Assembly (NCBI GenBank): GCA_022827095.1
Contig: JAJDTP010000006.1
Coordinates: forward strand, 38,817 to 102,816
Direction of reading: 5' to 3'
DNA length: 64,000 nucleotides
Source: Dehalococcoidia bacterium
Lineage (GTDB): Bacteria > Chloroflexota > Dehalococcoidia > Lucifugimonadales > UBA3495
Shown here piece by piece: positions 35,564 to 47,580 of this stretch (within the stretch, counting starts at the first letter, position 1; every line of letters starts with the position of its first letter). A model generated the notes under the pieces. It was given only the letters and a program-made list of their open reading frames with translations. It did no database searches and had not been told where the DNA came from. Both the position numbers and the translations under genes were made by a program.

Positions 35564-36409
35564 TCAGGCCAGGAGCTTGCTGGCGAAATCATCCAGTTGG
35601 CGCAGAGCGTTGTCGCGGGGCGCGCTTTCGGCAAATACCATGGCGCGGGTGGCGCCGGCTTCCTCGTAGGCCTTTAGGATTTCCGGGTCGGCCGGCTGTC
35701 CGAACACGGACACTTCGATCTCGTGGGGGTCGCGGCCGGCTTCCTGGGCCAGGCGGACGATCTCCTCGCGGCGCTCCTTCAATTGCTCCGGCGAAATGCG
35801 ATTGGGCATCCAGCCGTCACCCCAAGCCACCACCCGGCGCGCCACGTTGGGCGCGTTGCCGCCGATGAGCACGGGCGGATGCGGCTTCTGCACCGGCTTG
35901 GGCGACGAGTAGATCGGCGGGAAATCGATATGCCGGCCGTGGAACTCGCCGGCCTCTTTGGTCCACAGCTCCTTCATGGCTTCGATGGACTCGCGGGTAT
36001 AGCCGATCCGCTGCGAGAAATCGATACCGAACAGCTCGGTCTCCTCGCGCAGCCAGCCCGTGCCGATGCCGAACAGGAACCGCCCGTTGCTGAAATGGTC
36101 CAGGGTGGCGATCTCCTTGGCCAGAAGTATGGGATTGCGTTCCGGCACCAGGCAGATGCCAGTGCCCAGCTTGAGCGTCGATGTGACGGCCGACGCGCGG
36201 CCCAGGGCCACGAAGGGGTCGACGCACTCGTAGTACATCTGCGGTATGACGCCGTCTGGCGACCCGGGCCACGGGGTCTTGGGCCCGGCCGGAATCGCGG
36301 GATGTTCCGGCACCCACAGCGATTCGAACCCGTGGGCTTCGCAGGCCTGGGCCAACTCGGCTACGTCGATGGACGACTGGGTGACGAACATTGCGATGCC
36401 GATATCCAT
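35564..36409 (-). CDS. LLM-class (luciferase-like) F420-dependent oxidoreductase
   Basis: TIM-barrel flavin/F420 oxidoreductase of 281 residues. It opens DIGIAMFVTQSSIDVAELAQACEAHGFESLWVPEHPAIP (residues 2-40). SVLKLGTGICLVPERNPILLAKEIATLDHFSNGRF-like text (TSTLKLGTGICLVPERNP) is near 78, GIGTGWLREE near 117, PKPVQKPHPPVLIGGNA near 170 and RRVVAWGDGWMPN near 191. The GWLREE and PPxxIGG words are typical of the F420-dependent subgroup found in Actinobacteria and Chloroflexota. The substrate is not determinable. It lies between the SnoaL-like and NIPSNAP genes on the same strand, a plausible catabolic set. Confidence 0.88.
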   Translation of the reverse strand: MDIGIAMFVTQSSIDVAELAQACEAHGFESLWVPEHPAIPAGPKTPWPGSPDGVIPQMYYECVDPFVALGRASAVTSTLKLGTGICLVPERNPILLAKEIATLDHFSNGRFLFGIGTGWLREETELFGIDFSQRIGYTRESIEAMKELWTKEAGEFHGRHIDFPPIYSSPKPVQKPHPPVLIGGNAPNVARRVVAWGDGWMPNRISPEQLKERREEIVRLAQEAGRDPHEIEVSVFGQPADPEILKAYEEAGATRAMVFAESAPRDNALRQLDDFASKLLA

Positions 36410-36465
36410 GAAACAGTCCTCAGAGAAGTAGGGTGAAGGGAATGTCCCCGTGAGTCCATTATAGC

Positions 36466-36493
36466 GTAGGGGCGAATGTGCATTCGCCCCTAC
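36466..36493. repeat. Perfect 13-bp palindromic repeat
   Basis: GTAGGGGCGAATG (36466-36478), two bases, then CATTCGCCCCTAC (36481-36493), in the gap between the LLM and NIPSNAP genes. The word is a widespread REP-like element; only one copy is in this window. Confidence 0.65.
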
Positions 36494-36517
36494 CGAAGTT
36501 TCCGGGTGTCGCTGACG

Positions 36518-37135
36518 TTATGCGTGCGGCGAGAAGCTGGCGGGCACCAGTACCTTGGTCTGCTGGTTGACCAGGAACTCCCGGGTTGGCGGGGGCCAGT
36601 GCGGCGTGGCGGAGGCCTCGGCGCGGATCTTGTCGCGCTGGGCCAAGTCCTCGTAGGGCCAGATGTGGACCCACTTGTTCAGCCCGCCGATGTCGCTGTA
36701 CAGGCCGGCGGCCAGTGGGGAGAACTTTTCGCGGTGCTCGATGGCGGCGGACCAGATGTCCAGCACTTTGGGCATGGCGCCGTTCTGGTACTCGTAGATG
36801 CGCATCTCGTAGACGTTGCCCTGCTTCTGTCCGCCGCCCATGGGACGCATGAAGGGCGCCGGATAATAGATCTCCGACTCCATGTGCATGATGGTGCTCT
36901 GGCTGTCCGGCGGCCAGTTGGGGTCCTTGCCGGCAGCGGCGCGGACTTCGTTGCGCTCGTCCAGGCTCTCGTAGGGCCAGATGTGGATCACCTGGTTCAG
37001 GGGGCCGATTTCCGTGTGGAAGAATGCGGCCAACTTGGAATACTTTTCCCGGTGCGGCAGGGCCTTTTCGAATGCCTCTTCGAAGATGGGCACGCCGCCG
37101 GGCTTCAGGTCGTAGGTGCGGACTTCATAAATCAT
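36518..37135 (-). CDS. NIPSNAP family protein, two domains
   Basis: 205 residues made of two NIPSNAP (dimeric alpha/beta-barrel) repeats. Repeat 1 is MIYEVRTYDLKPGGVPIFEEAF with IGPLNQVIHIWPYESLDERNEVR; repeat 2 is VYEMRIYEYQNGAMPKVLDIW with IGGLNKWVHIWPYEDLAQRDKIR. These show the family's YexRxY and HIWPYxsxxeR motifs. ATG 37135 is where the first repeat begins; an upstream start would add an unrelated proline-rich segment. The biochemical role of bacterial NIPSNAP proteins is not established; they are often next to oxidoreductases, as here. Confidence 0.88.
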   Translation of the reverse strand: MIYEVRTYDLKPGGVPIFEEAFEKALPHREKYSKLAAFFHTEIGPLNQVIHIWPYESLDERNEVRAAAGKDPNWPPDSQSTIMHMESEIYYPAPFMRPMGGGQKQGNVYEMRIYEYQNGAMPKVLDIWSAAIEHREKFSPLAAGLYSDIGGLNKWVHIWPYEDLAQRDKIRAEASATPHWPPPTREFLVNQQTKVLVPASFSPHA

Positions 37136-37249
37136 CGGCCGTGGCTCCTGAAAGGCGGGGGATGGGTTATACGCGTACCCACGGCTGGGCCGTGGCACGC
37201 GGAAAGTCTAGCAGACGCCCGGAAACCGGGCAACACGGGCTGGGCGCTC

Positions 37250-37409
37250 GTAACTGTTCAGACTTGTGGGGGAAGTGTCATTGCGAGGCGCTTGCGCCGT
37301 GGCAATCTCGATGCCATAGCAGCAACGTCTGCCCCGAAGGACTCCCCTGCGCCGACGAGATTGCCGCGCTGCGCTCGCAATGATTACCTCCTGAATTCTG
37401 AACAGTTAC
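37250..37409. mobile_element. MITE-like element, 160 bp, with 13-bp perfect terminal inverted repeats
   Basis: The ends are GTAACTGTTCAGA (37250-37262) and TCTGAACAGTTAC (37397-37409), exact complements. Inside is a second inverted repeat: TCATTGCGAG (37278-37287) with CTCGCAATGA (37374-37383), and GGCAATCTCG (37301-37310) with CGAGATTGCC (37356-37365). No coding capacity. I see no clear target-site duplication. The inner CATTGCGAG...CTCGCAATG core is a known type of dispersed palindromic element in environmental genomes. Confidence 0.7.
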
Positions 37410-37418
37410 CAGCACTCC

Positions 37419-37859
37419 CTATGGTGCCAACATCACAAAGGGATGCACGGGTAAGTTGCGTAGCGCCCAGAAGGCGATGATGGCAACCAATACTCCCCAG
37501 GCAATCTGCGGTGGCATGACCCACGTGGGTAACCATGCTTTGACCCAGAATCGGGCCACGCGGTCTCCAACTGCTACAGCCAAGAACGGCAGCACCACAA
37601 CGGTCAACGGGTTGTAGCCGAATGCGCCGGGGAGGTCGCCGTGCAGCAGGCGGTGAACGGCCCGTAACGACCCGCAACCAGGGCAATAGCAGCCGGTCAG
37701 GTAGAGGAATGGGCAGGGCGGGTAGTTCCCGGCGACCCTGGGGTCGACGAAATACACCGCGCCAACGCCAATCGCGGCCAGTAAGCCCAACGCGAACCAT
37801 GCCGTCCGGTTACTCCGCGTCCATGGCAACAGCCCCTTTTTGCTGTCCAGTACATCCAC
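37419..37859 (-). CDS. DUF2752 membrane protein
   Basis: 146 residues with three predicted membrane helices (near 21-39, 85-105 and 115-135). The family signature is PCPFLYLTGCYCPGCGSLRA then VHRLLHGDLPGAFGYNPL (from residue 48), with the conserved CPxCGxxRA and NPL. DUF2752 proteins have no known function. It is paired with the CD225-like gene 15 bases upstream; the two small membrane proteins often occur together in bacteria. Confidence 0.88.
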   Translation of the reverse strand: MDVLDSKKGLLPWTRSNRTAWFALGLLAAIGVGAVYFVDPRVAGNYPPCPFLYLTGCYCPGCGSLRAVHRLLHGDLPGAFGYNPLTVVVLPFLAVAVGDRVARFWVKAWLPTWVMPPQIAWGVLVAIIAFWALRNLPVHPFVMLAP

Positions 37860-37874
37860 GTCGGAAGGCTGCCA

Positions 37875-38162
37875 TCAGAAAAAGAGGCGGGAAAGGAGAC
37901 CGGAAAGGAGGCCGGCGCCGATGCCAAACGGCAGGACCGCGCTCAAGTACAGTACTGTCCCTACCAGGGCTATGCCAAACGAAGTCCAGTTTAGGATGCG
38001 GGCCGTCCTGGCCGCGGACTCAGCGCCCACGAAGTCACCGGAACGCTGTCGCGCCAAGCCAATGGCGGAAAAAACTATGGCCGCCATCCCGAGAGGCAGG
38101 CAGCAAAGTACCGTGACCAAGATGGCAAATACCAAATTGAGGGTGTGGTTGGACCCAGACAC
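37875..38162 (-). CDS. CD225/dispanin-family small membrane protein
   Basis: 95 residues. NLVFAILVTVLCCLPLGMAAIVFSAIGLARQRSGDFVGAESAARTARILNWTSFGIALV (residues 9-67) matches the CD225 (interferon-induced transmembrane/dispanin) core: a CC pair, PLG, the A-I-V-x-A helix, then a G-D-x-xGA amphipathic stretch. Two membrane helices. The bacterial members are of unknown function and frequently lie beside DUF2752 genes, as here. Confidence 0.85.
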   Translation of the reverse strand: MSGSNHTLNLVFAILVTVLCCLPLGMAAIVFSAIGLARQRSGDFVGAESAARTARILNWTSFGIALVGTVLYLSAVLPFGIGAGLLSGLLSRLFF

Positions 38163-38214
38163 AGGGGGCCGTCACTAGGGGATGTTAGCGGTGGACGATT
38201 GTAGCATCGCCCGG

Positions 38215-38223
38215 TGCTATAAT
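38215..38223 (+). promoter_or_regulatory. Promoter of the MmgE/PrpD gene (extended -10)
   Basis: TGCTATAAT at 38215-38223 is a consensus extended -10. The start would be near 38230, about 50 bases before the ATG. The -35 is weak, as is usual with extended -10 promoters. Confidence 0.6.
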
Positions 38224-38280
38224 CGCGCCACTGAGTGTTTTCCTACGCAAATCAAGAACAAAATTAGGAGGTTTCGCACC

Positions 38281-39648
38281 ATGGGCGCAACTGAAATGGT
38301 GGCAAAGTGGATCGTGGAAACGACGTATGAGGACATCCCGCCGGACGCTATACGTGTCGCCAACGAGTCCTGCTTCGACGTGATCGGCGTCATCCTGGCC
38401 GGCTCCACGCAGAAGGTAGGCGACATCATCCGCAACTACGCTGGCGACTTGGGGGGCAACGAAGAGGCGACCATCCTGGCCACCGGCGAACGGACTTCCG
38501 CGGTAAACGCGGCGCTGGTCAACGGCACTATGGGCCACGCCCTGGACTACGATGACTTCGGCGGCTTCGGACATCCGACGGTTGCGATTTTTCCCGCGCT
38601 GCTGGCCCTGGGCGAGACCATCGGCGCCACCGGTCGAGACCTCATGGAGGCGTACGTCGTGGGTTGCGAGGTCGGGCTGGCCGTCGACTACGCCACCCAC
38701 TACCACACCCAGCAGATGCACCGGGGTTTCCACAGCACCGCCATCCTCGGCCGGCTGGCGGCGGCGGCGGCGTGCGCGAAGTTGCTCAAGCTGGACGAGG
38801 AGCAGACCACCATGGCGCTGGGAATGGCCGGGTCCATGGCGGGCGGCGTGATTCACAACTTCGGCACCATGACCAAGCCCCTGCACGCTGGCATGACGTG
38901 CCGCGACGGCGTTATGGCCGCGCAGTTGGCCCAGCGCGGCTTCACCGCCGGTGACCAGATCCTGGAGCATCCGGTCGGGTTCACTGCCACCGTGATTGGC
39001 GACGAGCATACGGATTTGGAAGCCGCCGCCGAAAAACTGGGCAAGCCGTTCCACGTTCAGGACGCGTTGATGATCAAGAAGTACCCGTCCTGCGGCGGCA
39101 ACCACGCCATGCTTGACAGCGTCTTCGGCCTGATGCGCGAGTATGAGTTCGGTCATGCAGACGTTGAGAACGCCGAGATCGTTCAGTCCTACGCCTCTAC
39201 GGTAATGCTCTACGAAGAGCCGGAAACCGATCTCAAAGGCAAATTCAGCGCCAAGTACAACATGGCGGCCGCCCTGGTCGACGGTCAGATCGGCATCGAA
39301 ACTTTCACCGACGAAAAGGTGGCGGATGCCGACGTCGTGGACATGATGGAGCGGGTCAATATCCGCGTACAGTCCAAGTTCGAGCGCGGCGGCGGCACGG
39401 TGTCCAAGGGCGTGCCCATCCGCGTGACCCTCAAGGACGGGCGCGTCATCGAGCACGAGACGCCGCGCGGCCAGATCCTGGGCAGCCAGGCCAACCCCTG
39501 GGGAATGGAAAACATCGCCGGCAAGTTCCGCGACAACGTCGGCCTCGTGCTGTCCGATGACCGCGTCGACGCTGCCGTTCAGCAGTGGCAGGACGTGACC
39601 CAGGTTAGCGACGTGGGTGCCGCGATACGCGATACGCTGATCCGGTAG
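38281..39648 (+). CDS. MmgE/PrpD family protein
   Basis: Dehydratase-like family that includes 2-methylcitrate dehydratase, cis-aconitate decarboxylase and many uncharacterised members. Features: VNAALVNGTMGHALDYDDFGG near residue 79 (the GxxxHxLDxDD active-site motif), PTVAIFPALLALGE near 99, GFHSTAILGRLAAAAA near 151, KPLHAGMTCRDGVMAAQLAQRGFTA near 199 (KxxHxG), KKYPSCGGNHAMLD near 262. 455 residues. ATG 38281 has AGGAGG with spacing about 11. A strong terminator follows, so it is a single-gene unit. The substrate is unknown; Chloroflexota carry many paralogues. Confidence 0.9.
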   Translation: MGATEMVAKWIVETTYEDIPPDAIRVANESCFDVIGVILAGSTQKVGDIIRNYAGDLGGNEEATILATGERTSAVNAALVNGTMGHALDYDDFGGFGHPTVAIFPALLALGETIGATGRDLMEAYVVGCEVGLAVDYATHYHTQQMHRGFHSTAILGRLAAAAACAKLLKLDEEQTTMALGMAGSMAGGVIHNFGTMTKPLHAGMTCRDGVMAAQLAQRGFTAGDQILEHPVGFTATVIGDEHTDLEAAAEKLGKPFHVQDALMIKKYPSCGGNHAMLDSVFGLMREYEFGHADVENAEIVQSYASTVMLYEEPETDLKGKFSAKYNMAAALVDGQIGIETFTDEKVADADVVDMMERVNIRVQSKFERGGGTVSKGVPIRVTLKDGRVIEHETPRGQILGSQANPWGMENIAGKFRDNVGLVLSDDRVDAAVQQWQDVTQVSDVGAAIRDTLIR

Positions 39649-39672
39649 CCGTCTCAGAACTTGCGACAATCG

Positions 39673-39706
39673 AAGGGGGCGAGCCCGGTGCTCGCCCCCT
39701 TTGTGT
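39673..39706. terminator. Rho-independent terminator, 12-bp perfect stem
   Basis: AAGGGGGCGAGC (39673-39684), loop CCGGT, GCTCGCCCCCTT (39690-39701), then TGTGTG. It lies 24 bases after the MmgE/PrpD stop and before the convergent amt gene, so it may serve both strands. Confidence 0.85.
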
Positions 39707-39729
39707 GATGCTGTCCACAAACGTGGTTT

Positions 39730-41118
<1,389 letters not shown>

Positions 41119-41299
41119 CTTTATGCTCCGTTTTCGAGCGCCAAGCTCGCCGCGTTGCATCGACAGGCTGCCGGTTATGAAGTGCAGCTCCGATCTGGCG
41201 TATCGGCCCACTCCTTCGTATGGCACGAATGGGCCTGCTCCCGATGCCGGGAGAAAGTTGCGTCCTATGAGCGCTGCGTCCCGAGCAAGGGGACGCGGC

Positions 41300-41737
41300 T
41301 TACGGTTCCAATCGTATGGAGTCCCCGACCTTGATGTCCCCACCTTGCAGGACGACGGTGAGGATGCCGCGCTTGCCGAATATCTCCGATTGCAAGCCTG
41401 GAATTAGAGCGTCCATCTTTTGGCACGGCTCGCAATCGCCCGTCACTTCCAGGGTGACGTGATCATCCTCGTCGCCGATGAAAAAGACGTGACCCTGACG
41501 AGCTTCCGAAAGGTCCATGCCAGTTACCGTGATGTTTTCCTTTATCTGCCCCGGTTCCAGCCCGTAGTGATCGAGGGTTTCTTTGTCCATGACCAGGACT
41601 TGCCGGAGATTTCGCGGGTTGCGGCTTCGGTCGCCGTCCAACCCTTCGGCCGAAACGGCCCGCGCCTCTTCCACCGGGTCCGACGGGGTGCCCTTCACGC
41701 GGGCGATGTGCAGGTTCACTATGGTGCCGGATTGCAT
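41300..41737 (-). CDS. MOSC domain protein
   Basis: Stand-alone MOSC (molybdenum cofactor sulfurase C-terminal) domain, 145 residues. GTIVNLHIARVKGTPSDPVEEARAVSAEGLDGDRSRN (residues 4-40) has the usual GLxGDrh motif, and VEVTGDCEPCQKMD-like LEVTGDCEPCQKMDALIPGL near 96 carries the conserved sulphur-carrying cysteine. MOSC proteins bind or transfer molybdenum cofactor or sulphur. No molybdenum-cofactor or nitrate genes are near, so its partner is unknown. It is probably transcribed ahead of amt. Confidence 0.85.
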   Translation of the reverse strand: MQSGTIVNLHIARVKGTPSDPVEEARAVSAEGLDGDRSRNPRNLRQVLVMDKETLDHYGLEPGQIKENITVTGMDLSEARQGHVFFIGDEDDHVTLEVTGDCEPCQKMDALIPGLQSEIFGKRGILTVVLQGGDIKVGDSIRLEP

Positions 41738-41837
41738 GGCATGGCTCCTCGTTATCAGGCCGGGCCCGGCCTTCGTATCTGCGGTTGGCGGATAGACGGG
41801 ATTTTAGAATATGGCCGGGCTGTTGGCAAACGCGGTT

Positions 41838-41867
41838 TTGCCGCATGTCCGAACCATTGGGTAGAAT
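41838..41867 (+). promoter_or_regulatory. Promoter of the enoyl-CoA hydratase gene
   Basis: TTGCCG (41838-41843) and TAGAAT (41862-41867) with an 18-base spacer. A GC hairpin (CGCCCCGG / CCGGGGCG, 41883-41904) lies in the predicted leader, just before the start codon. Confidence 0.5.
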
Positions 41868-41920
41868 GCACGTCAATCCGTTCGCCCCGGCGTTTTCCGG
41901 GGCGCTGTGAGGCGTTTGAT

Positions 41921-42772
41921 ATGGCTTACGAGTTCATCAAGACCGAAGTCGTGGACGGCGTGCTGGTGATGACCATGCACGACCCGCCCACGCGCAACGC
42001 GCTGGGTCCGGATATGGCCGCCGAAATGTTCGAGCGGCTGGACGAGTTCGAAAATAACCCGGAAGAGCGGGTGCTGCTGCTCACCGGGACGGAGCCGTCC
42101 TTCTGCTCCGGCGCCAACGTGCGTGGTTTCCGCCAGCGCATCGAAGAGCGGGAAGGCGAAGCGGAGCCTGAACCCCTGACCTGGGGAAAGATGGAATATA
42201 TGAAAGGTCGCTCGCGCCGGGCCGAGAGCGGCCCGCGGGTAAACTTCGTGCCGCTCCGCATCCATGACCTGCAGAAGCCGTCCATCGCGGTGGTCAACGG
42301 CCCGGCGGCCGGGGTAGGGTGCGGACTCGCCCTGTCCTGCGACATCCGGGTTGTCGGGGACAGCGGGCGTCTCTCCGAGCGGTTCGTGCTCAACGGTCTG
42401 ATACCCGGCGATGGCAGTTGCTGGCAATTGCCCAAGCTGATCGGCACTAGCAACACCCTCTTGCTCCAGTACACCGGGGACTGGATGGGCGGCGAGGACG
42501 CCGTGCGCATCGGCCTGGCGAGCAAGTGCTTCCCTGACGATCAGCTGATGGAAGGGTCCATGGAGCTGGCGACTCGCATCGCCAAAGGTCCGACCGTCGC
42601 CCACTCGCTTACCAAATATTTGGTGCACGAGAGCATGGACCTCACGTTCCACGAGGCGCTGGAACTGGCCTCGGCGGCCCAGGAGCACGTGCGCCGCACC
42701 GAGGATCACAAAATCGCGGTGCAGTGGTTCCTGGACAAGAACCGCGGTATGCCCCCGTTCGTGGGACGCTGA
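41921..42772 (+). CDS. Enoyl-CoA hydratase/isomerase family protein
   Basis: Crotonase-fold enzyme, 283 residues. TMHDPPTRNALGPDMAAEMFERLDEFE is at residues 17-43. The oxyanion-hole segments are SFCSGANVRGF near 61 and KPSIAVVNGPAAGVGCGLALSCDIRVV near 116. The canonical hydratase glutamates are not both obvious: the second site reads SERFVLNGLIPGDGSCWQLPKLIG near 144, so the reaction could be isomerisation or hydrolysis instead. A 30-residue insertion with charged residues (EEREGEAEPEPLTWGKMEYMKGRSRR) precedes the second segment. ATG 41921 is the natural start. Monocistronic by context. Confidence 0.87.
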   Translation: MAYEFIKTEVVDGVLVMTMHDPPTRNALGPDMAAEMFERLDEFENNPEERVLLLTGTEPSFCSGANVRGFRQRIEEREGEAEPEPLTWGKMEYMKGRSRRAESGPRVNFVPLRIHDLQKPSIAVVNGPAAGVGCGLALSCDIRVVGDSGRLSERFVLNGLIPGDGSCWQLPKLIGTSNTLLLQYTGDWMGGEDAVRIGLASKCFPDDQLMEGSMELATRIAKGPTVAHSLTKYLVHESMDLTFHEALELASAAQEHVRRTEDHKIAVQWFLDKNRGMPPFVGR

Positions 42773-42823
42773 ACGGCCGGCGGCCTGCGCTGCGGCAACT
42801 GCGAATTTTTCGTCAGGTTGCCC

Positions 42824-42852
42824 TTGACGATTGGGGCCGCAGGCGATATAGT
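42824..42852 (+). promoter_or_regulatory. Promoter of the 23S rRNA gene
   Basis: TTGACG (42824-42829), 17-base spacer, TATAGT (42847-42852): a strong sigma-70 type promoter, with transcription starting near 42859, 150 bases upstream of mature 23S. The leader contains TGACCTTAAAAACTGAATAG, which resembles pre-23S spacer sequences of other bacteria. Confidence 0.75.
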
Positions 42853-43009
42853 GTCGTCCCACTGACTGAGATGCGGGCGCCCTCCAGCGAGGGATCCCGG
42901 CCACCGGCGGAAACGCCGTCGAGGCAACATACGGTTGGTGACCTTAAAAACTGAATAGGAAATTTGAACTGTAAGAACCGAGTCTTAGGAATTTGAAGTT
43001 CCTAGCGTG

Positions 43010-45990
<2,981 letters not shown>

Positions 45991-46068
45991 TGCAATGAGC
46001 TTCAAACCTTATCCAGCGAAGGGCAGAAACCCAGGCGTATTTTCAGATCGGCGCGTTCTCTACAACAT

Positions 46069-46143
46069 CGCGGGGTGGAGCAGTGGCAGCTCGTCGGGCT
46101 CATAACCCGAAGGTCGTTGGTTCGAGTCCAACCCCCGCTACCA
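46069..46143 (+). tRNA. tRNA-fMet (CAT anticodon)
   Basis: Initiator tRNA beginning CGCGGGGTGGAGCAGTGGCA, with anticodon arm TCGGGCTCATAACCCGA showing the three G-C pairs diagnostic of initiators. T-arm is GTTGGTTCGAGTCCAAC and the 3' CCA is encoded. Position 1 (C) is unpaired with position 72 (T), as expected for fMet (C1-A72 mismatch in E. coli). It starts 78 bases after the end of 23S, so the two are probably one transcript. Confidence 0.95.
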
Positions 46144-46153
46144 ATATCGAAAC

Positions 46154-46190
46154 GTAAAGGCCCCGGTTATAACACCGGGGCCTTTACAAA
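46154..46190 (+). terminator. Terminator of the 23S-tRNA-fMet transcript
   Basis: GTAAAGGCCCCGGT (46154-46167), loop TATAAC, ACCGGGGCCTTTAC (46174-46187): a perfect 14-bp stem, then AAATT. The inner stem ending in CCTTT acts as the short T-run. Confidence 0.8.
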
Positions 46191-46213
46191 TTCCTTGAAT
46201 TCAGAGGGGCACA

Positions 46214-46909
46214 ATGGAAAGCAAGGAGTTAGAGCTTCGATATCAAGTAATAAAAGGACAAACATTCCCTACCGTTGGGTTCGTCGACTCGCCATTATCA
46301 CTTGATGTAGCAGTATTTGGAGAGATTATCCCATGGTCATTTAACAACAATAATCCAGAAAGAGGTAGGAAGGCGCAAGAATGGCGGGTTAAAATCGCGG
46401 AAACGATCACGAAAACGATCAAGGAAAATCAAGGAAAGATCCCTTGGGATGATGGCAATGAATACACGGTCTCGATCGCTATGTTCTTTAATCGCAGCGG
46501 CAGGAACCAGAAATTGGACGTAGACAATCACATAAAGCCCATTCTTGATGCTGTGGCGGCAGGGCTGTTTTCCAAAGACCTAGATCTTTTTCTAAGGGAC
46601 AGTAAAGAGGCTCTTCACGAATTCCCCAAAACAGGAAAAATGCCGTCGTTCCGCGCCAAATGGAATTTCGATGACTCAAGATTCAAGACTGTATTTGCTC
46701 ACCGTCTTCCCGATCACGCGCCTCTTCTCCCTAACGGTACTGTATGGGATCAAGAAGGAATAGCCATTCGCATTTCTTCACTAGACCAGCCCAAAGTCAA
46801 TCCCGAACCTCTGCCACCTCAATCTCGAGCACCGAGGACAAGCCGGGCAGGGCGCAATAGACGGACCTCGACGACTAACCCGAACCAACTCAAACTTCCG
46901 GGAATGTGA
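46214..46909 (+). CDS. RusA-like Holliday-junction resolvase family protein
   Basis: 231 residues. The middle of the protein has the RusA layout: a short strand (VAVFGEIIPWSF), an EWR-containing helix (RKAQEWRVKIAETI), YTVSIAMFFNRSG, then LDVDNHIKPILDAVAAGLF near residue 98. The last segment is close to the RusA catalytic consensus (D-x-DN-xxK-xxLDal). The C-terminal 50 residues are Pro/Arg/Ser-rich and look disordered. The gene is markedly more AT-rich than its surroundings. It begins 24 bases after the tRNA terminator, in the typical position of a tRNA-linked insertion. RusA relatives are usually phage- or plasmid-borne. The call is moderate because sequence similarity in this family is low. 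Confidence 0.6.
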   Translation: MESKELELRYQVIKGQTFPTVGFVDSPLSLDVAVFGEIIPWSFNNNNPERGRKAQEWRVKIAETITKTIKENQGKIPWDDGNEYTVSIAMFFNRSGRNQKLDVDNHIKPILDAVAAGLFSKDLDLFLRDSKEALHEFPKTGKMPSFRAKWNFDDSRFKTVFAHRLPDHAPLLPNGTVWDQEGIAIRISSLDQPKVNPEPLPPQSRAPRTSRAGRNRRTSTTNPNQLKLPGM

Positions 46910-46911
46910 AT

Positions 46912-47580
46912 ATGCTCGATCAATCACGCGACAGCATAGCAAAGTACATCGCCGGCCGGGTCTGCGCCCGGCGGCTGATGCCCGACGCCTGGCGAGACAT
47001 CTACGCCGAGGGCCTGGTCTATCTCGCGTTGAGCGGCAGCGCACCCGAAGCCGGGTGGCGGCCCGCCGGGGAAGATGATCCCTGGCATCTGGAAAACGCC
47101 GACCATTGCAACGTACAGGTAAAACAGTCCGCAGCGTTGCCGTCTGGTTCCAATGGGAAGCATCCGGGCAAGCCGCAGGCGATATCCTTCGACATCCACC
47201 CCGGAAAGAAGGGACGCCAAACCCATATCTACGTGTTCGCATGGCACCCGGAGACCGACCCGGACGTGGCCGACCACCGCGACGCTGGCCAGTGGCGGTT
47301 CTGCGTTATGCCCGAGGACGAACTGCCGGAGCCGGTTTTCGAGCGAAAGACCCAGCGCATTTCCCTGAACAAGGTGGAAGCGATAGCGTCAAAGGTCGGG
47401 CTGAAAACGGTCGCCTACGAACAATTGGCCCCAACTTTCAACCGCATCGCCCGGATACTGCTGGAACAGGATGAAAGGGACGGCCGCCGCGCCCATGAGG
47501 CGATGGAACGTATCCGCCGGGGTGAAGACCAGGTGTATTCAGCCGCAGAGGTAAGAGCCTTCCTTGACTTGGACTGTTGA
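46912..47580 (+). CDS. Possible PD-(D/E)XK nuclease-like domain fused to an antitoxin-type C-terminus
   Basis: 222 residues, no family recognised end to end. Residues 40-170 look like a restriction-nuclease-like fold: a helix-strand run, then NVQVKQSAALPSG near 65 (a strand ending in QVK like the ExK/QxK strand of such folds), then ISFDIHPG, THIYVFAWHPETDPD, QWRFCVMPEDELP and KTQRISLNKVE. These last words resemble the FYVxPxxxLP...KxIxLxxV ending of small nuclease-fold proteins. The last 35 residues (EAMERIRRGEDQVYSAAEVRAFLDL) are like the toxin-wrapping tail of RelB/Phd-type antitoxins. The next gene, a RelE toxin, starts inside this one (17-base overlap), as antitoxin-toxin pairs do. No Shine-Dalgarno before ATG 46912; it begins two bases after the RusA-like stop. 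Confidence 0.55.
   Translation: MLDQSRDSIAKYIAGRVCARRLMPDAWRDIYAEGLVYLALSGSAPEAGWRPAGEDDPWHLENADHCNVQVKQSAALPSGSNGKHPGKPQAISFDIHPGKKGRQTHIYVFAWHPETDPDVADHRDAGQWRFCVMPEDELPEPVFERKTQRISLNKVEAIASKVGLKTVAYEQLAPTFNRIARILLEQDERDGRRAHEAMERIRRGEDQVYSAAEVRAFLDLDC

Noticed and set aside
38185..39720. Minus-strand open frame of 511 codons
   Set aside because: Antisense to the MmgE/PrpD gene, whose motifs, ribosome site and terminator are all on the plus strand.
45991..46068. 5S rRNA between 23S and tRNA-fMet
   Set aside because: Only 78 bases; a 5S needs about 115 and no 5S-like sequence is present.
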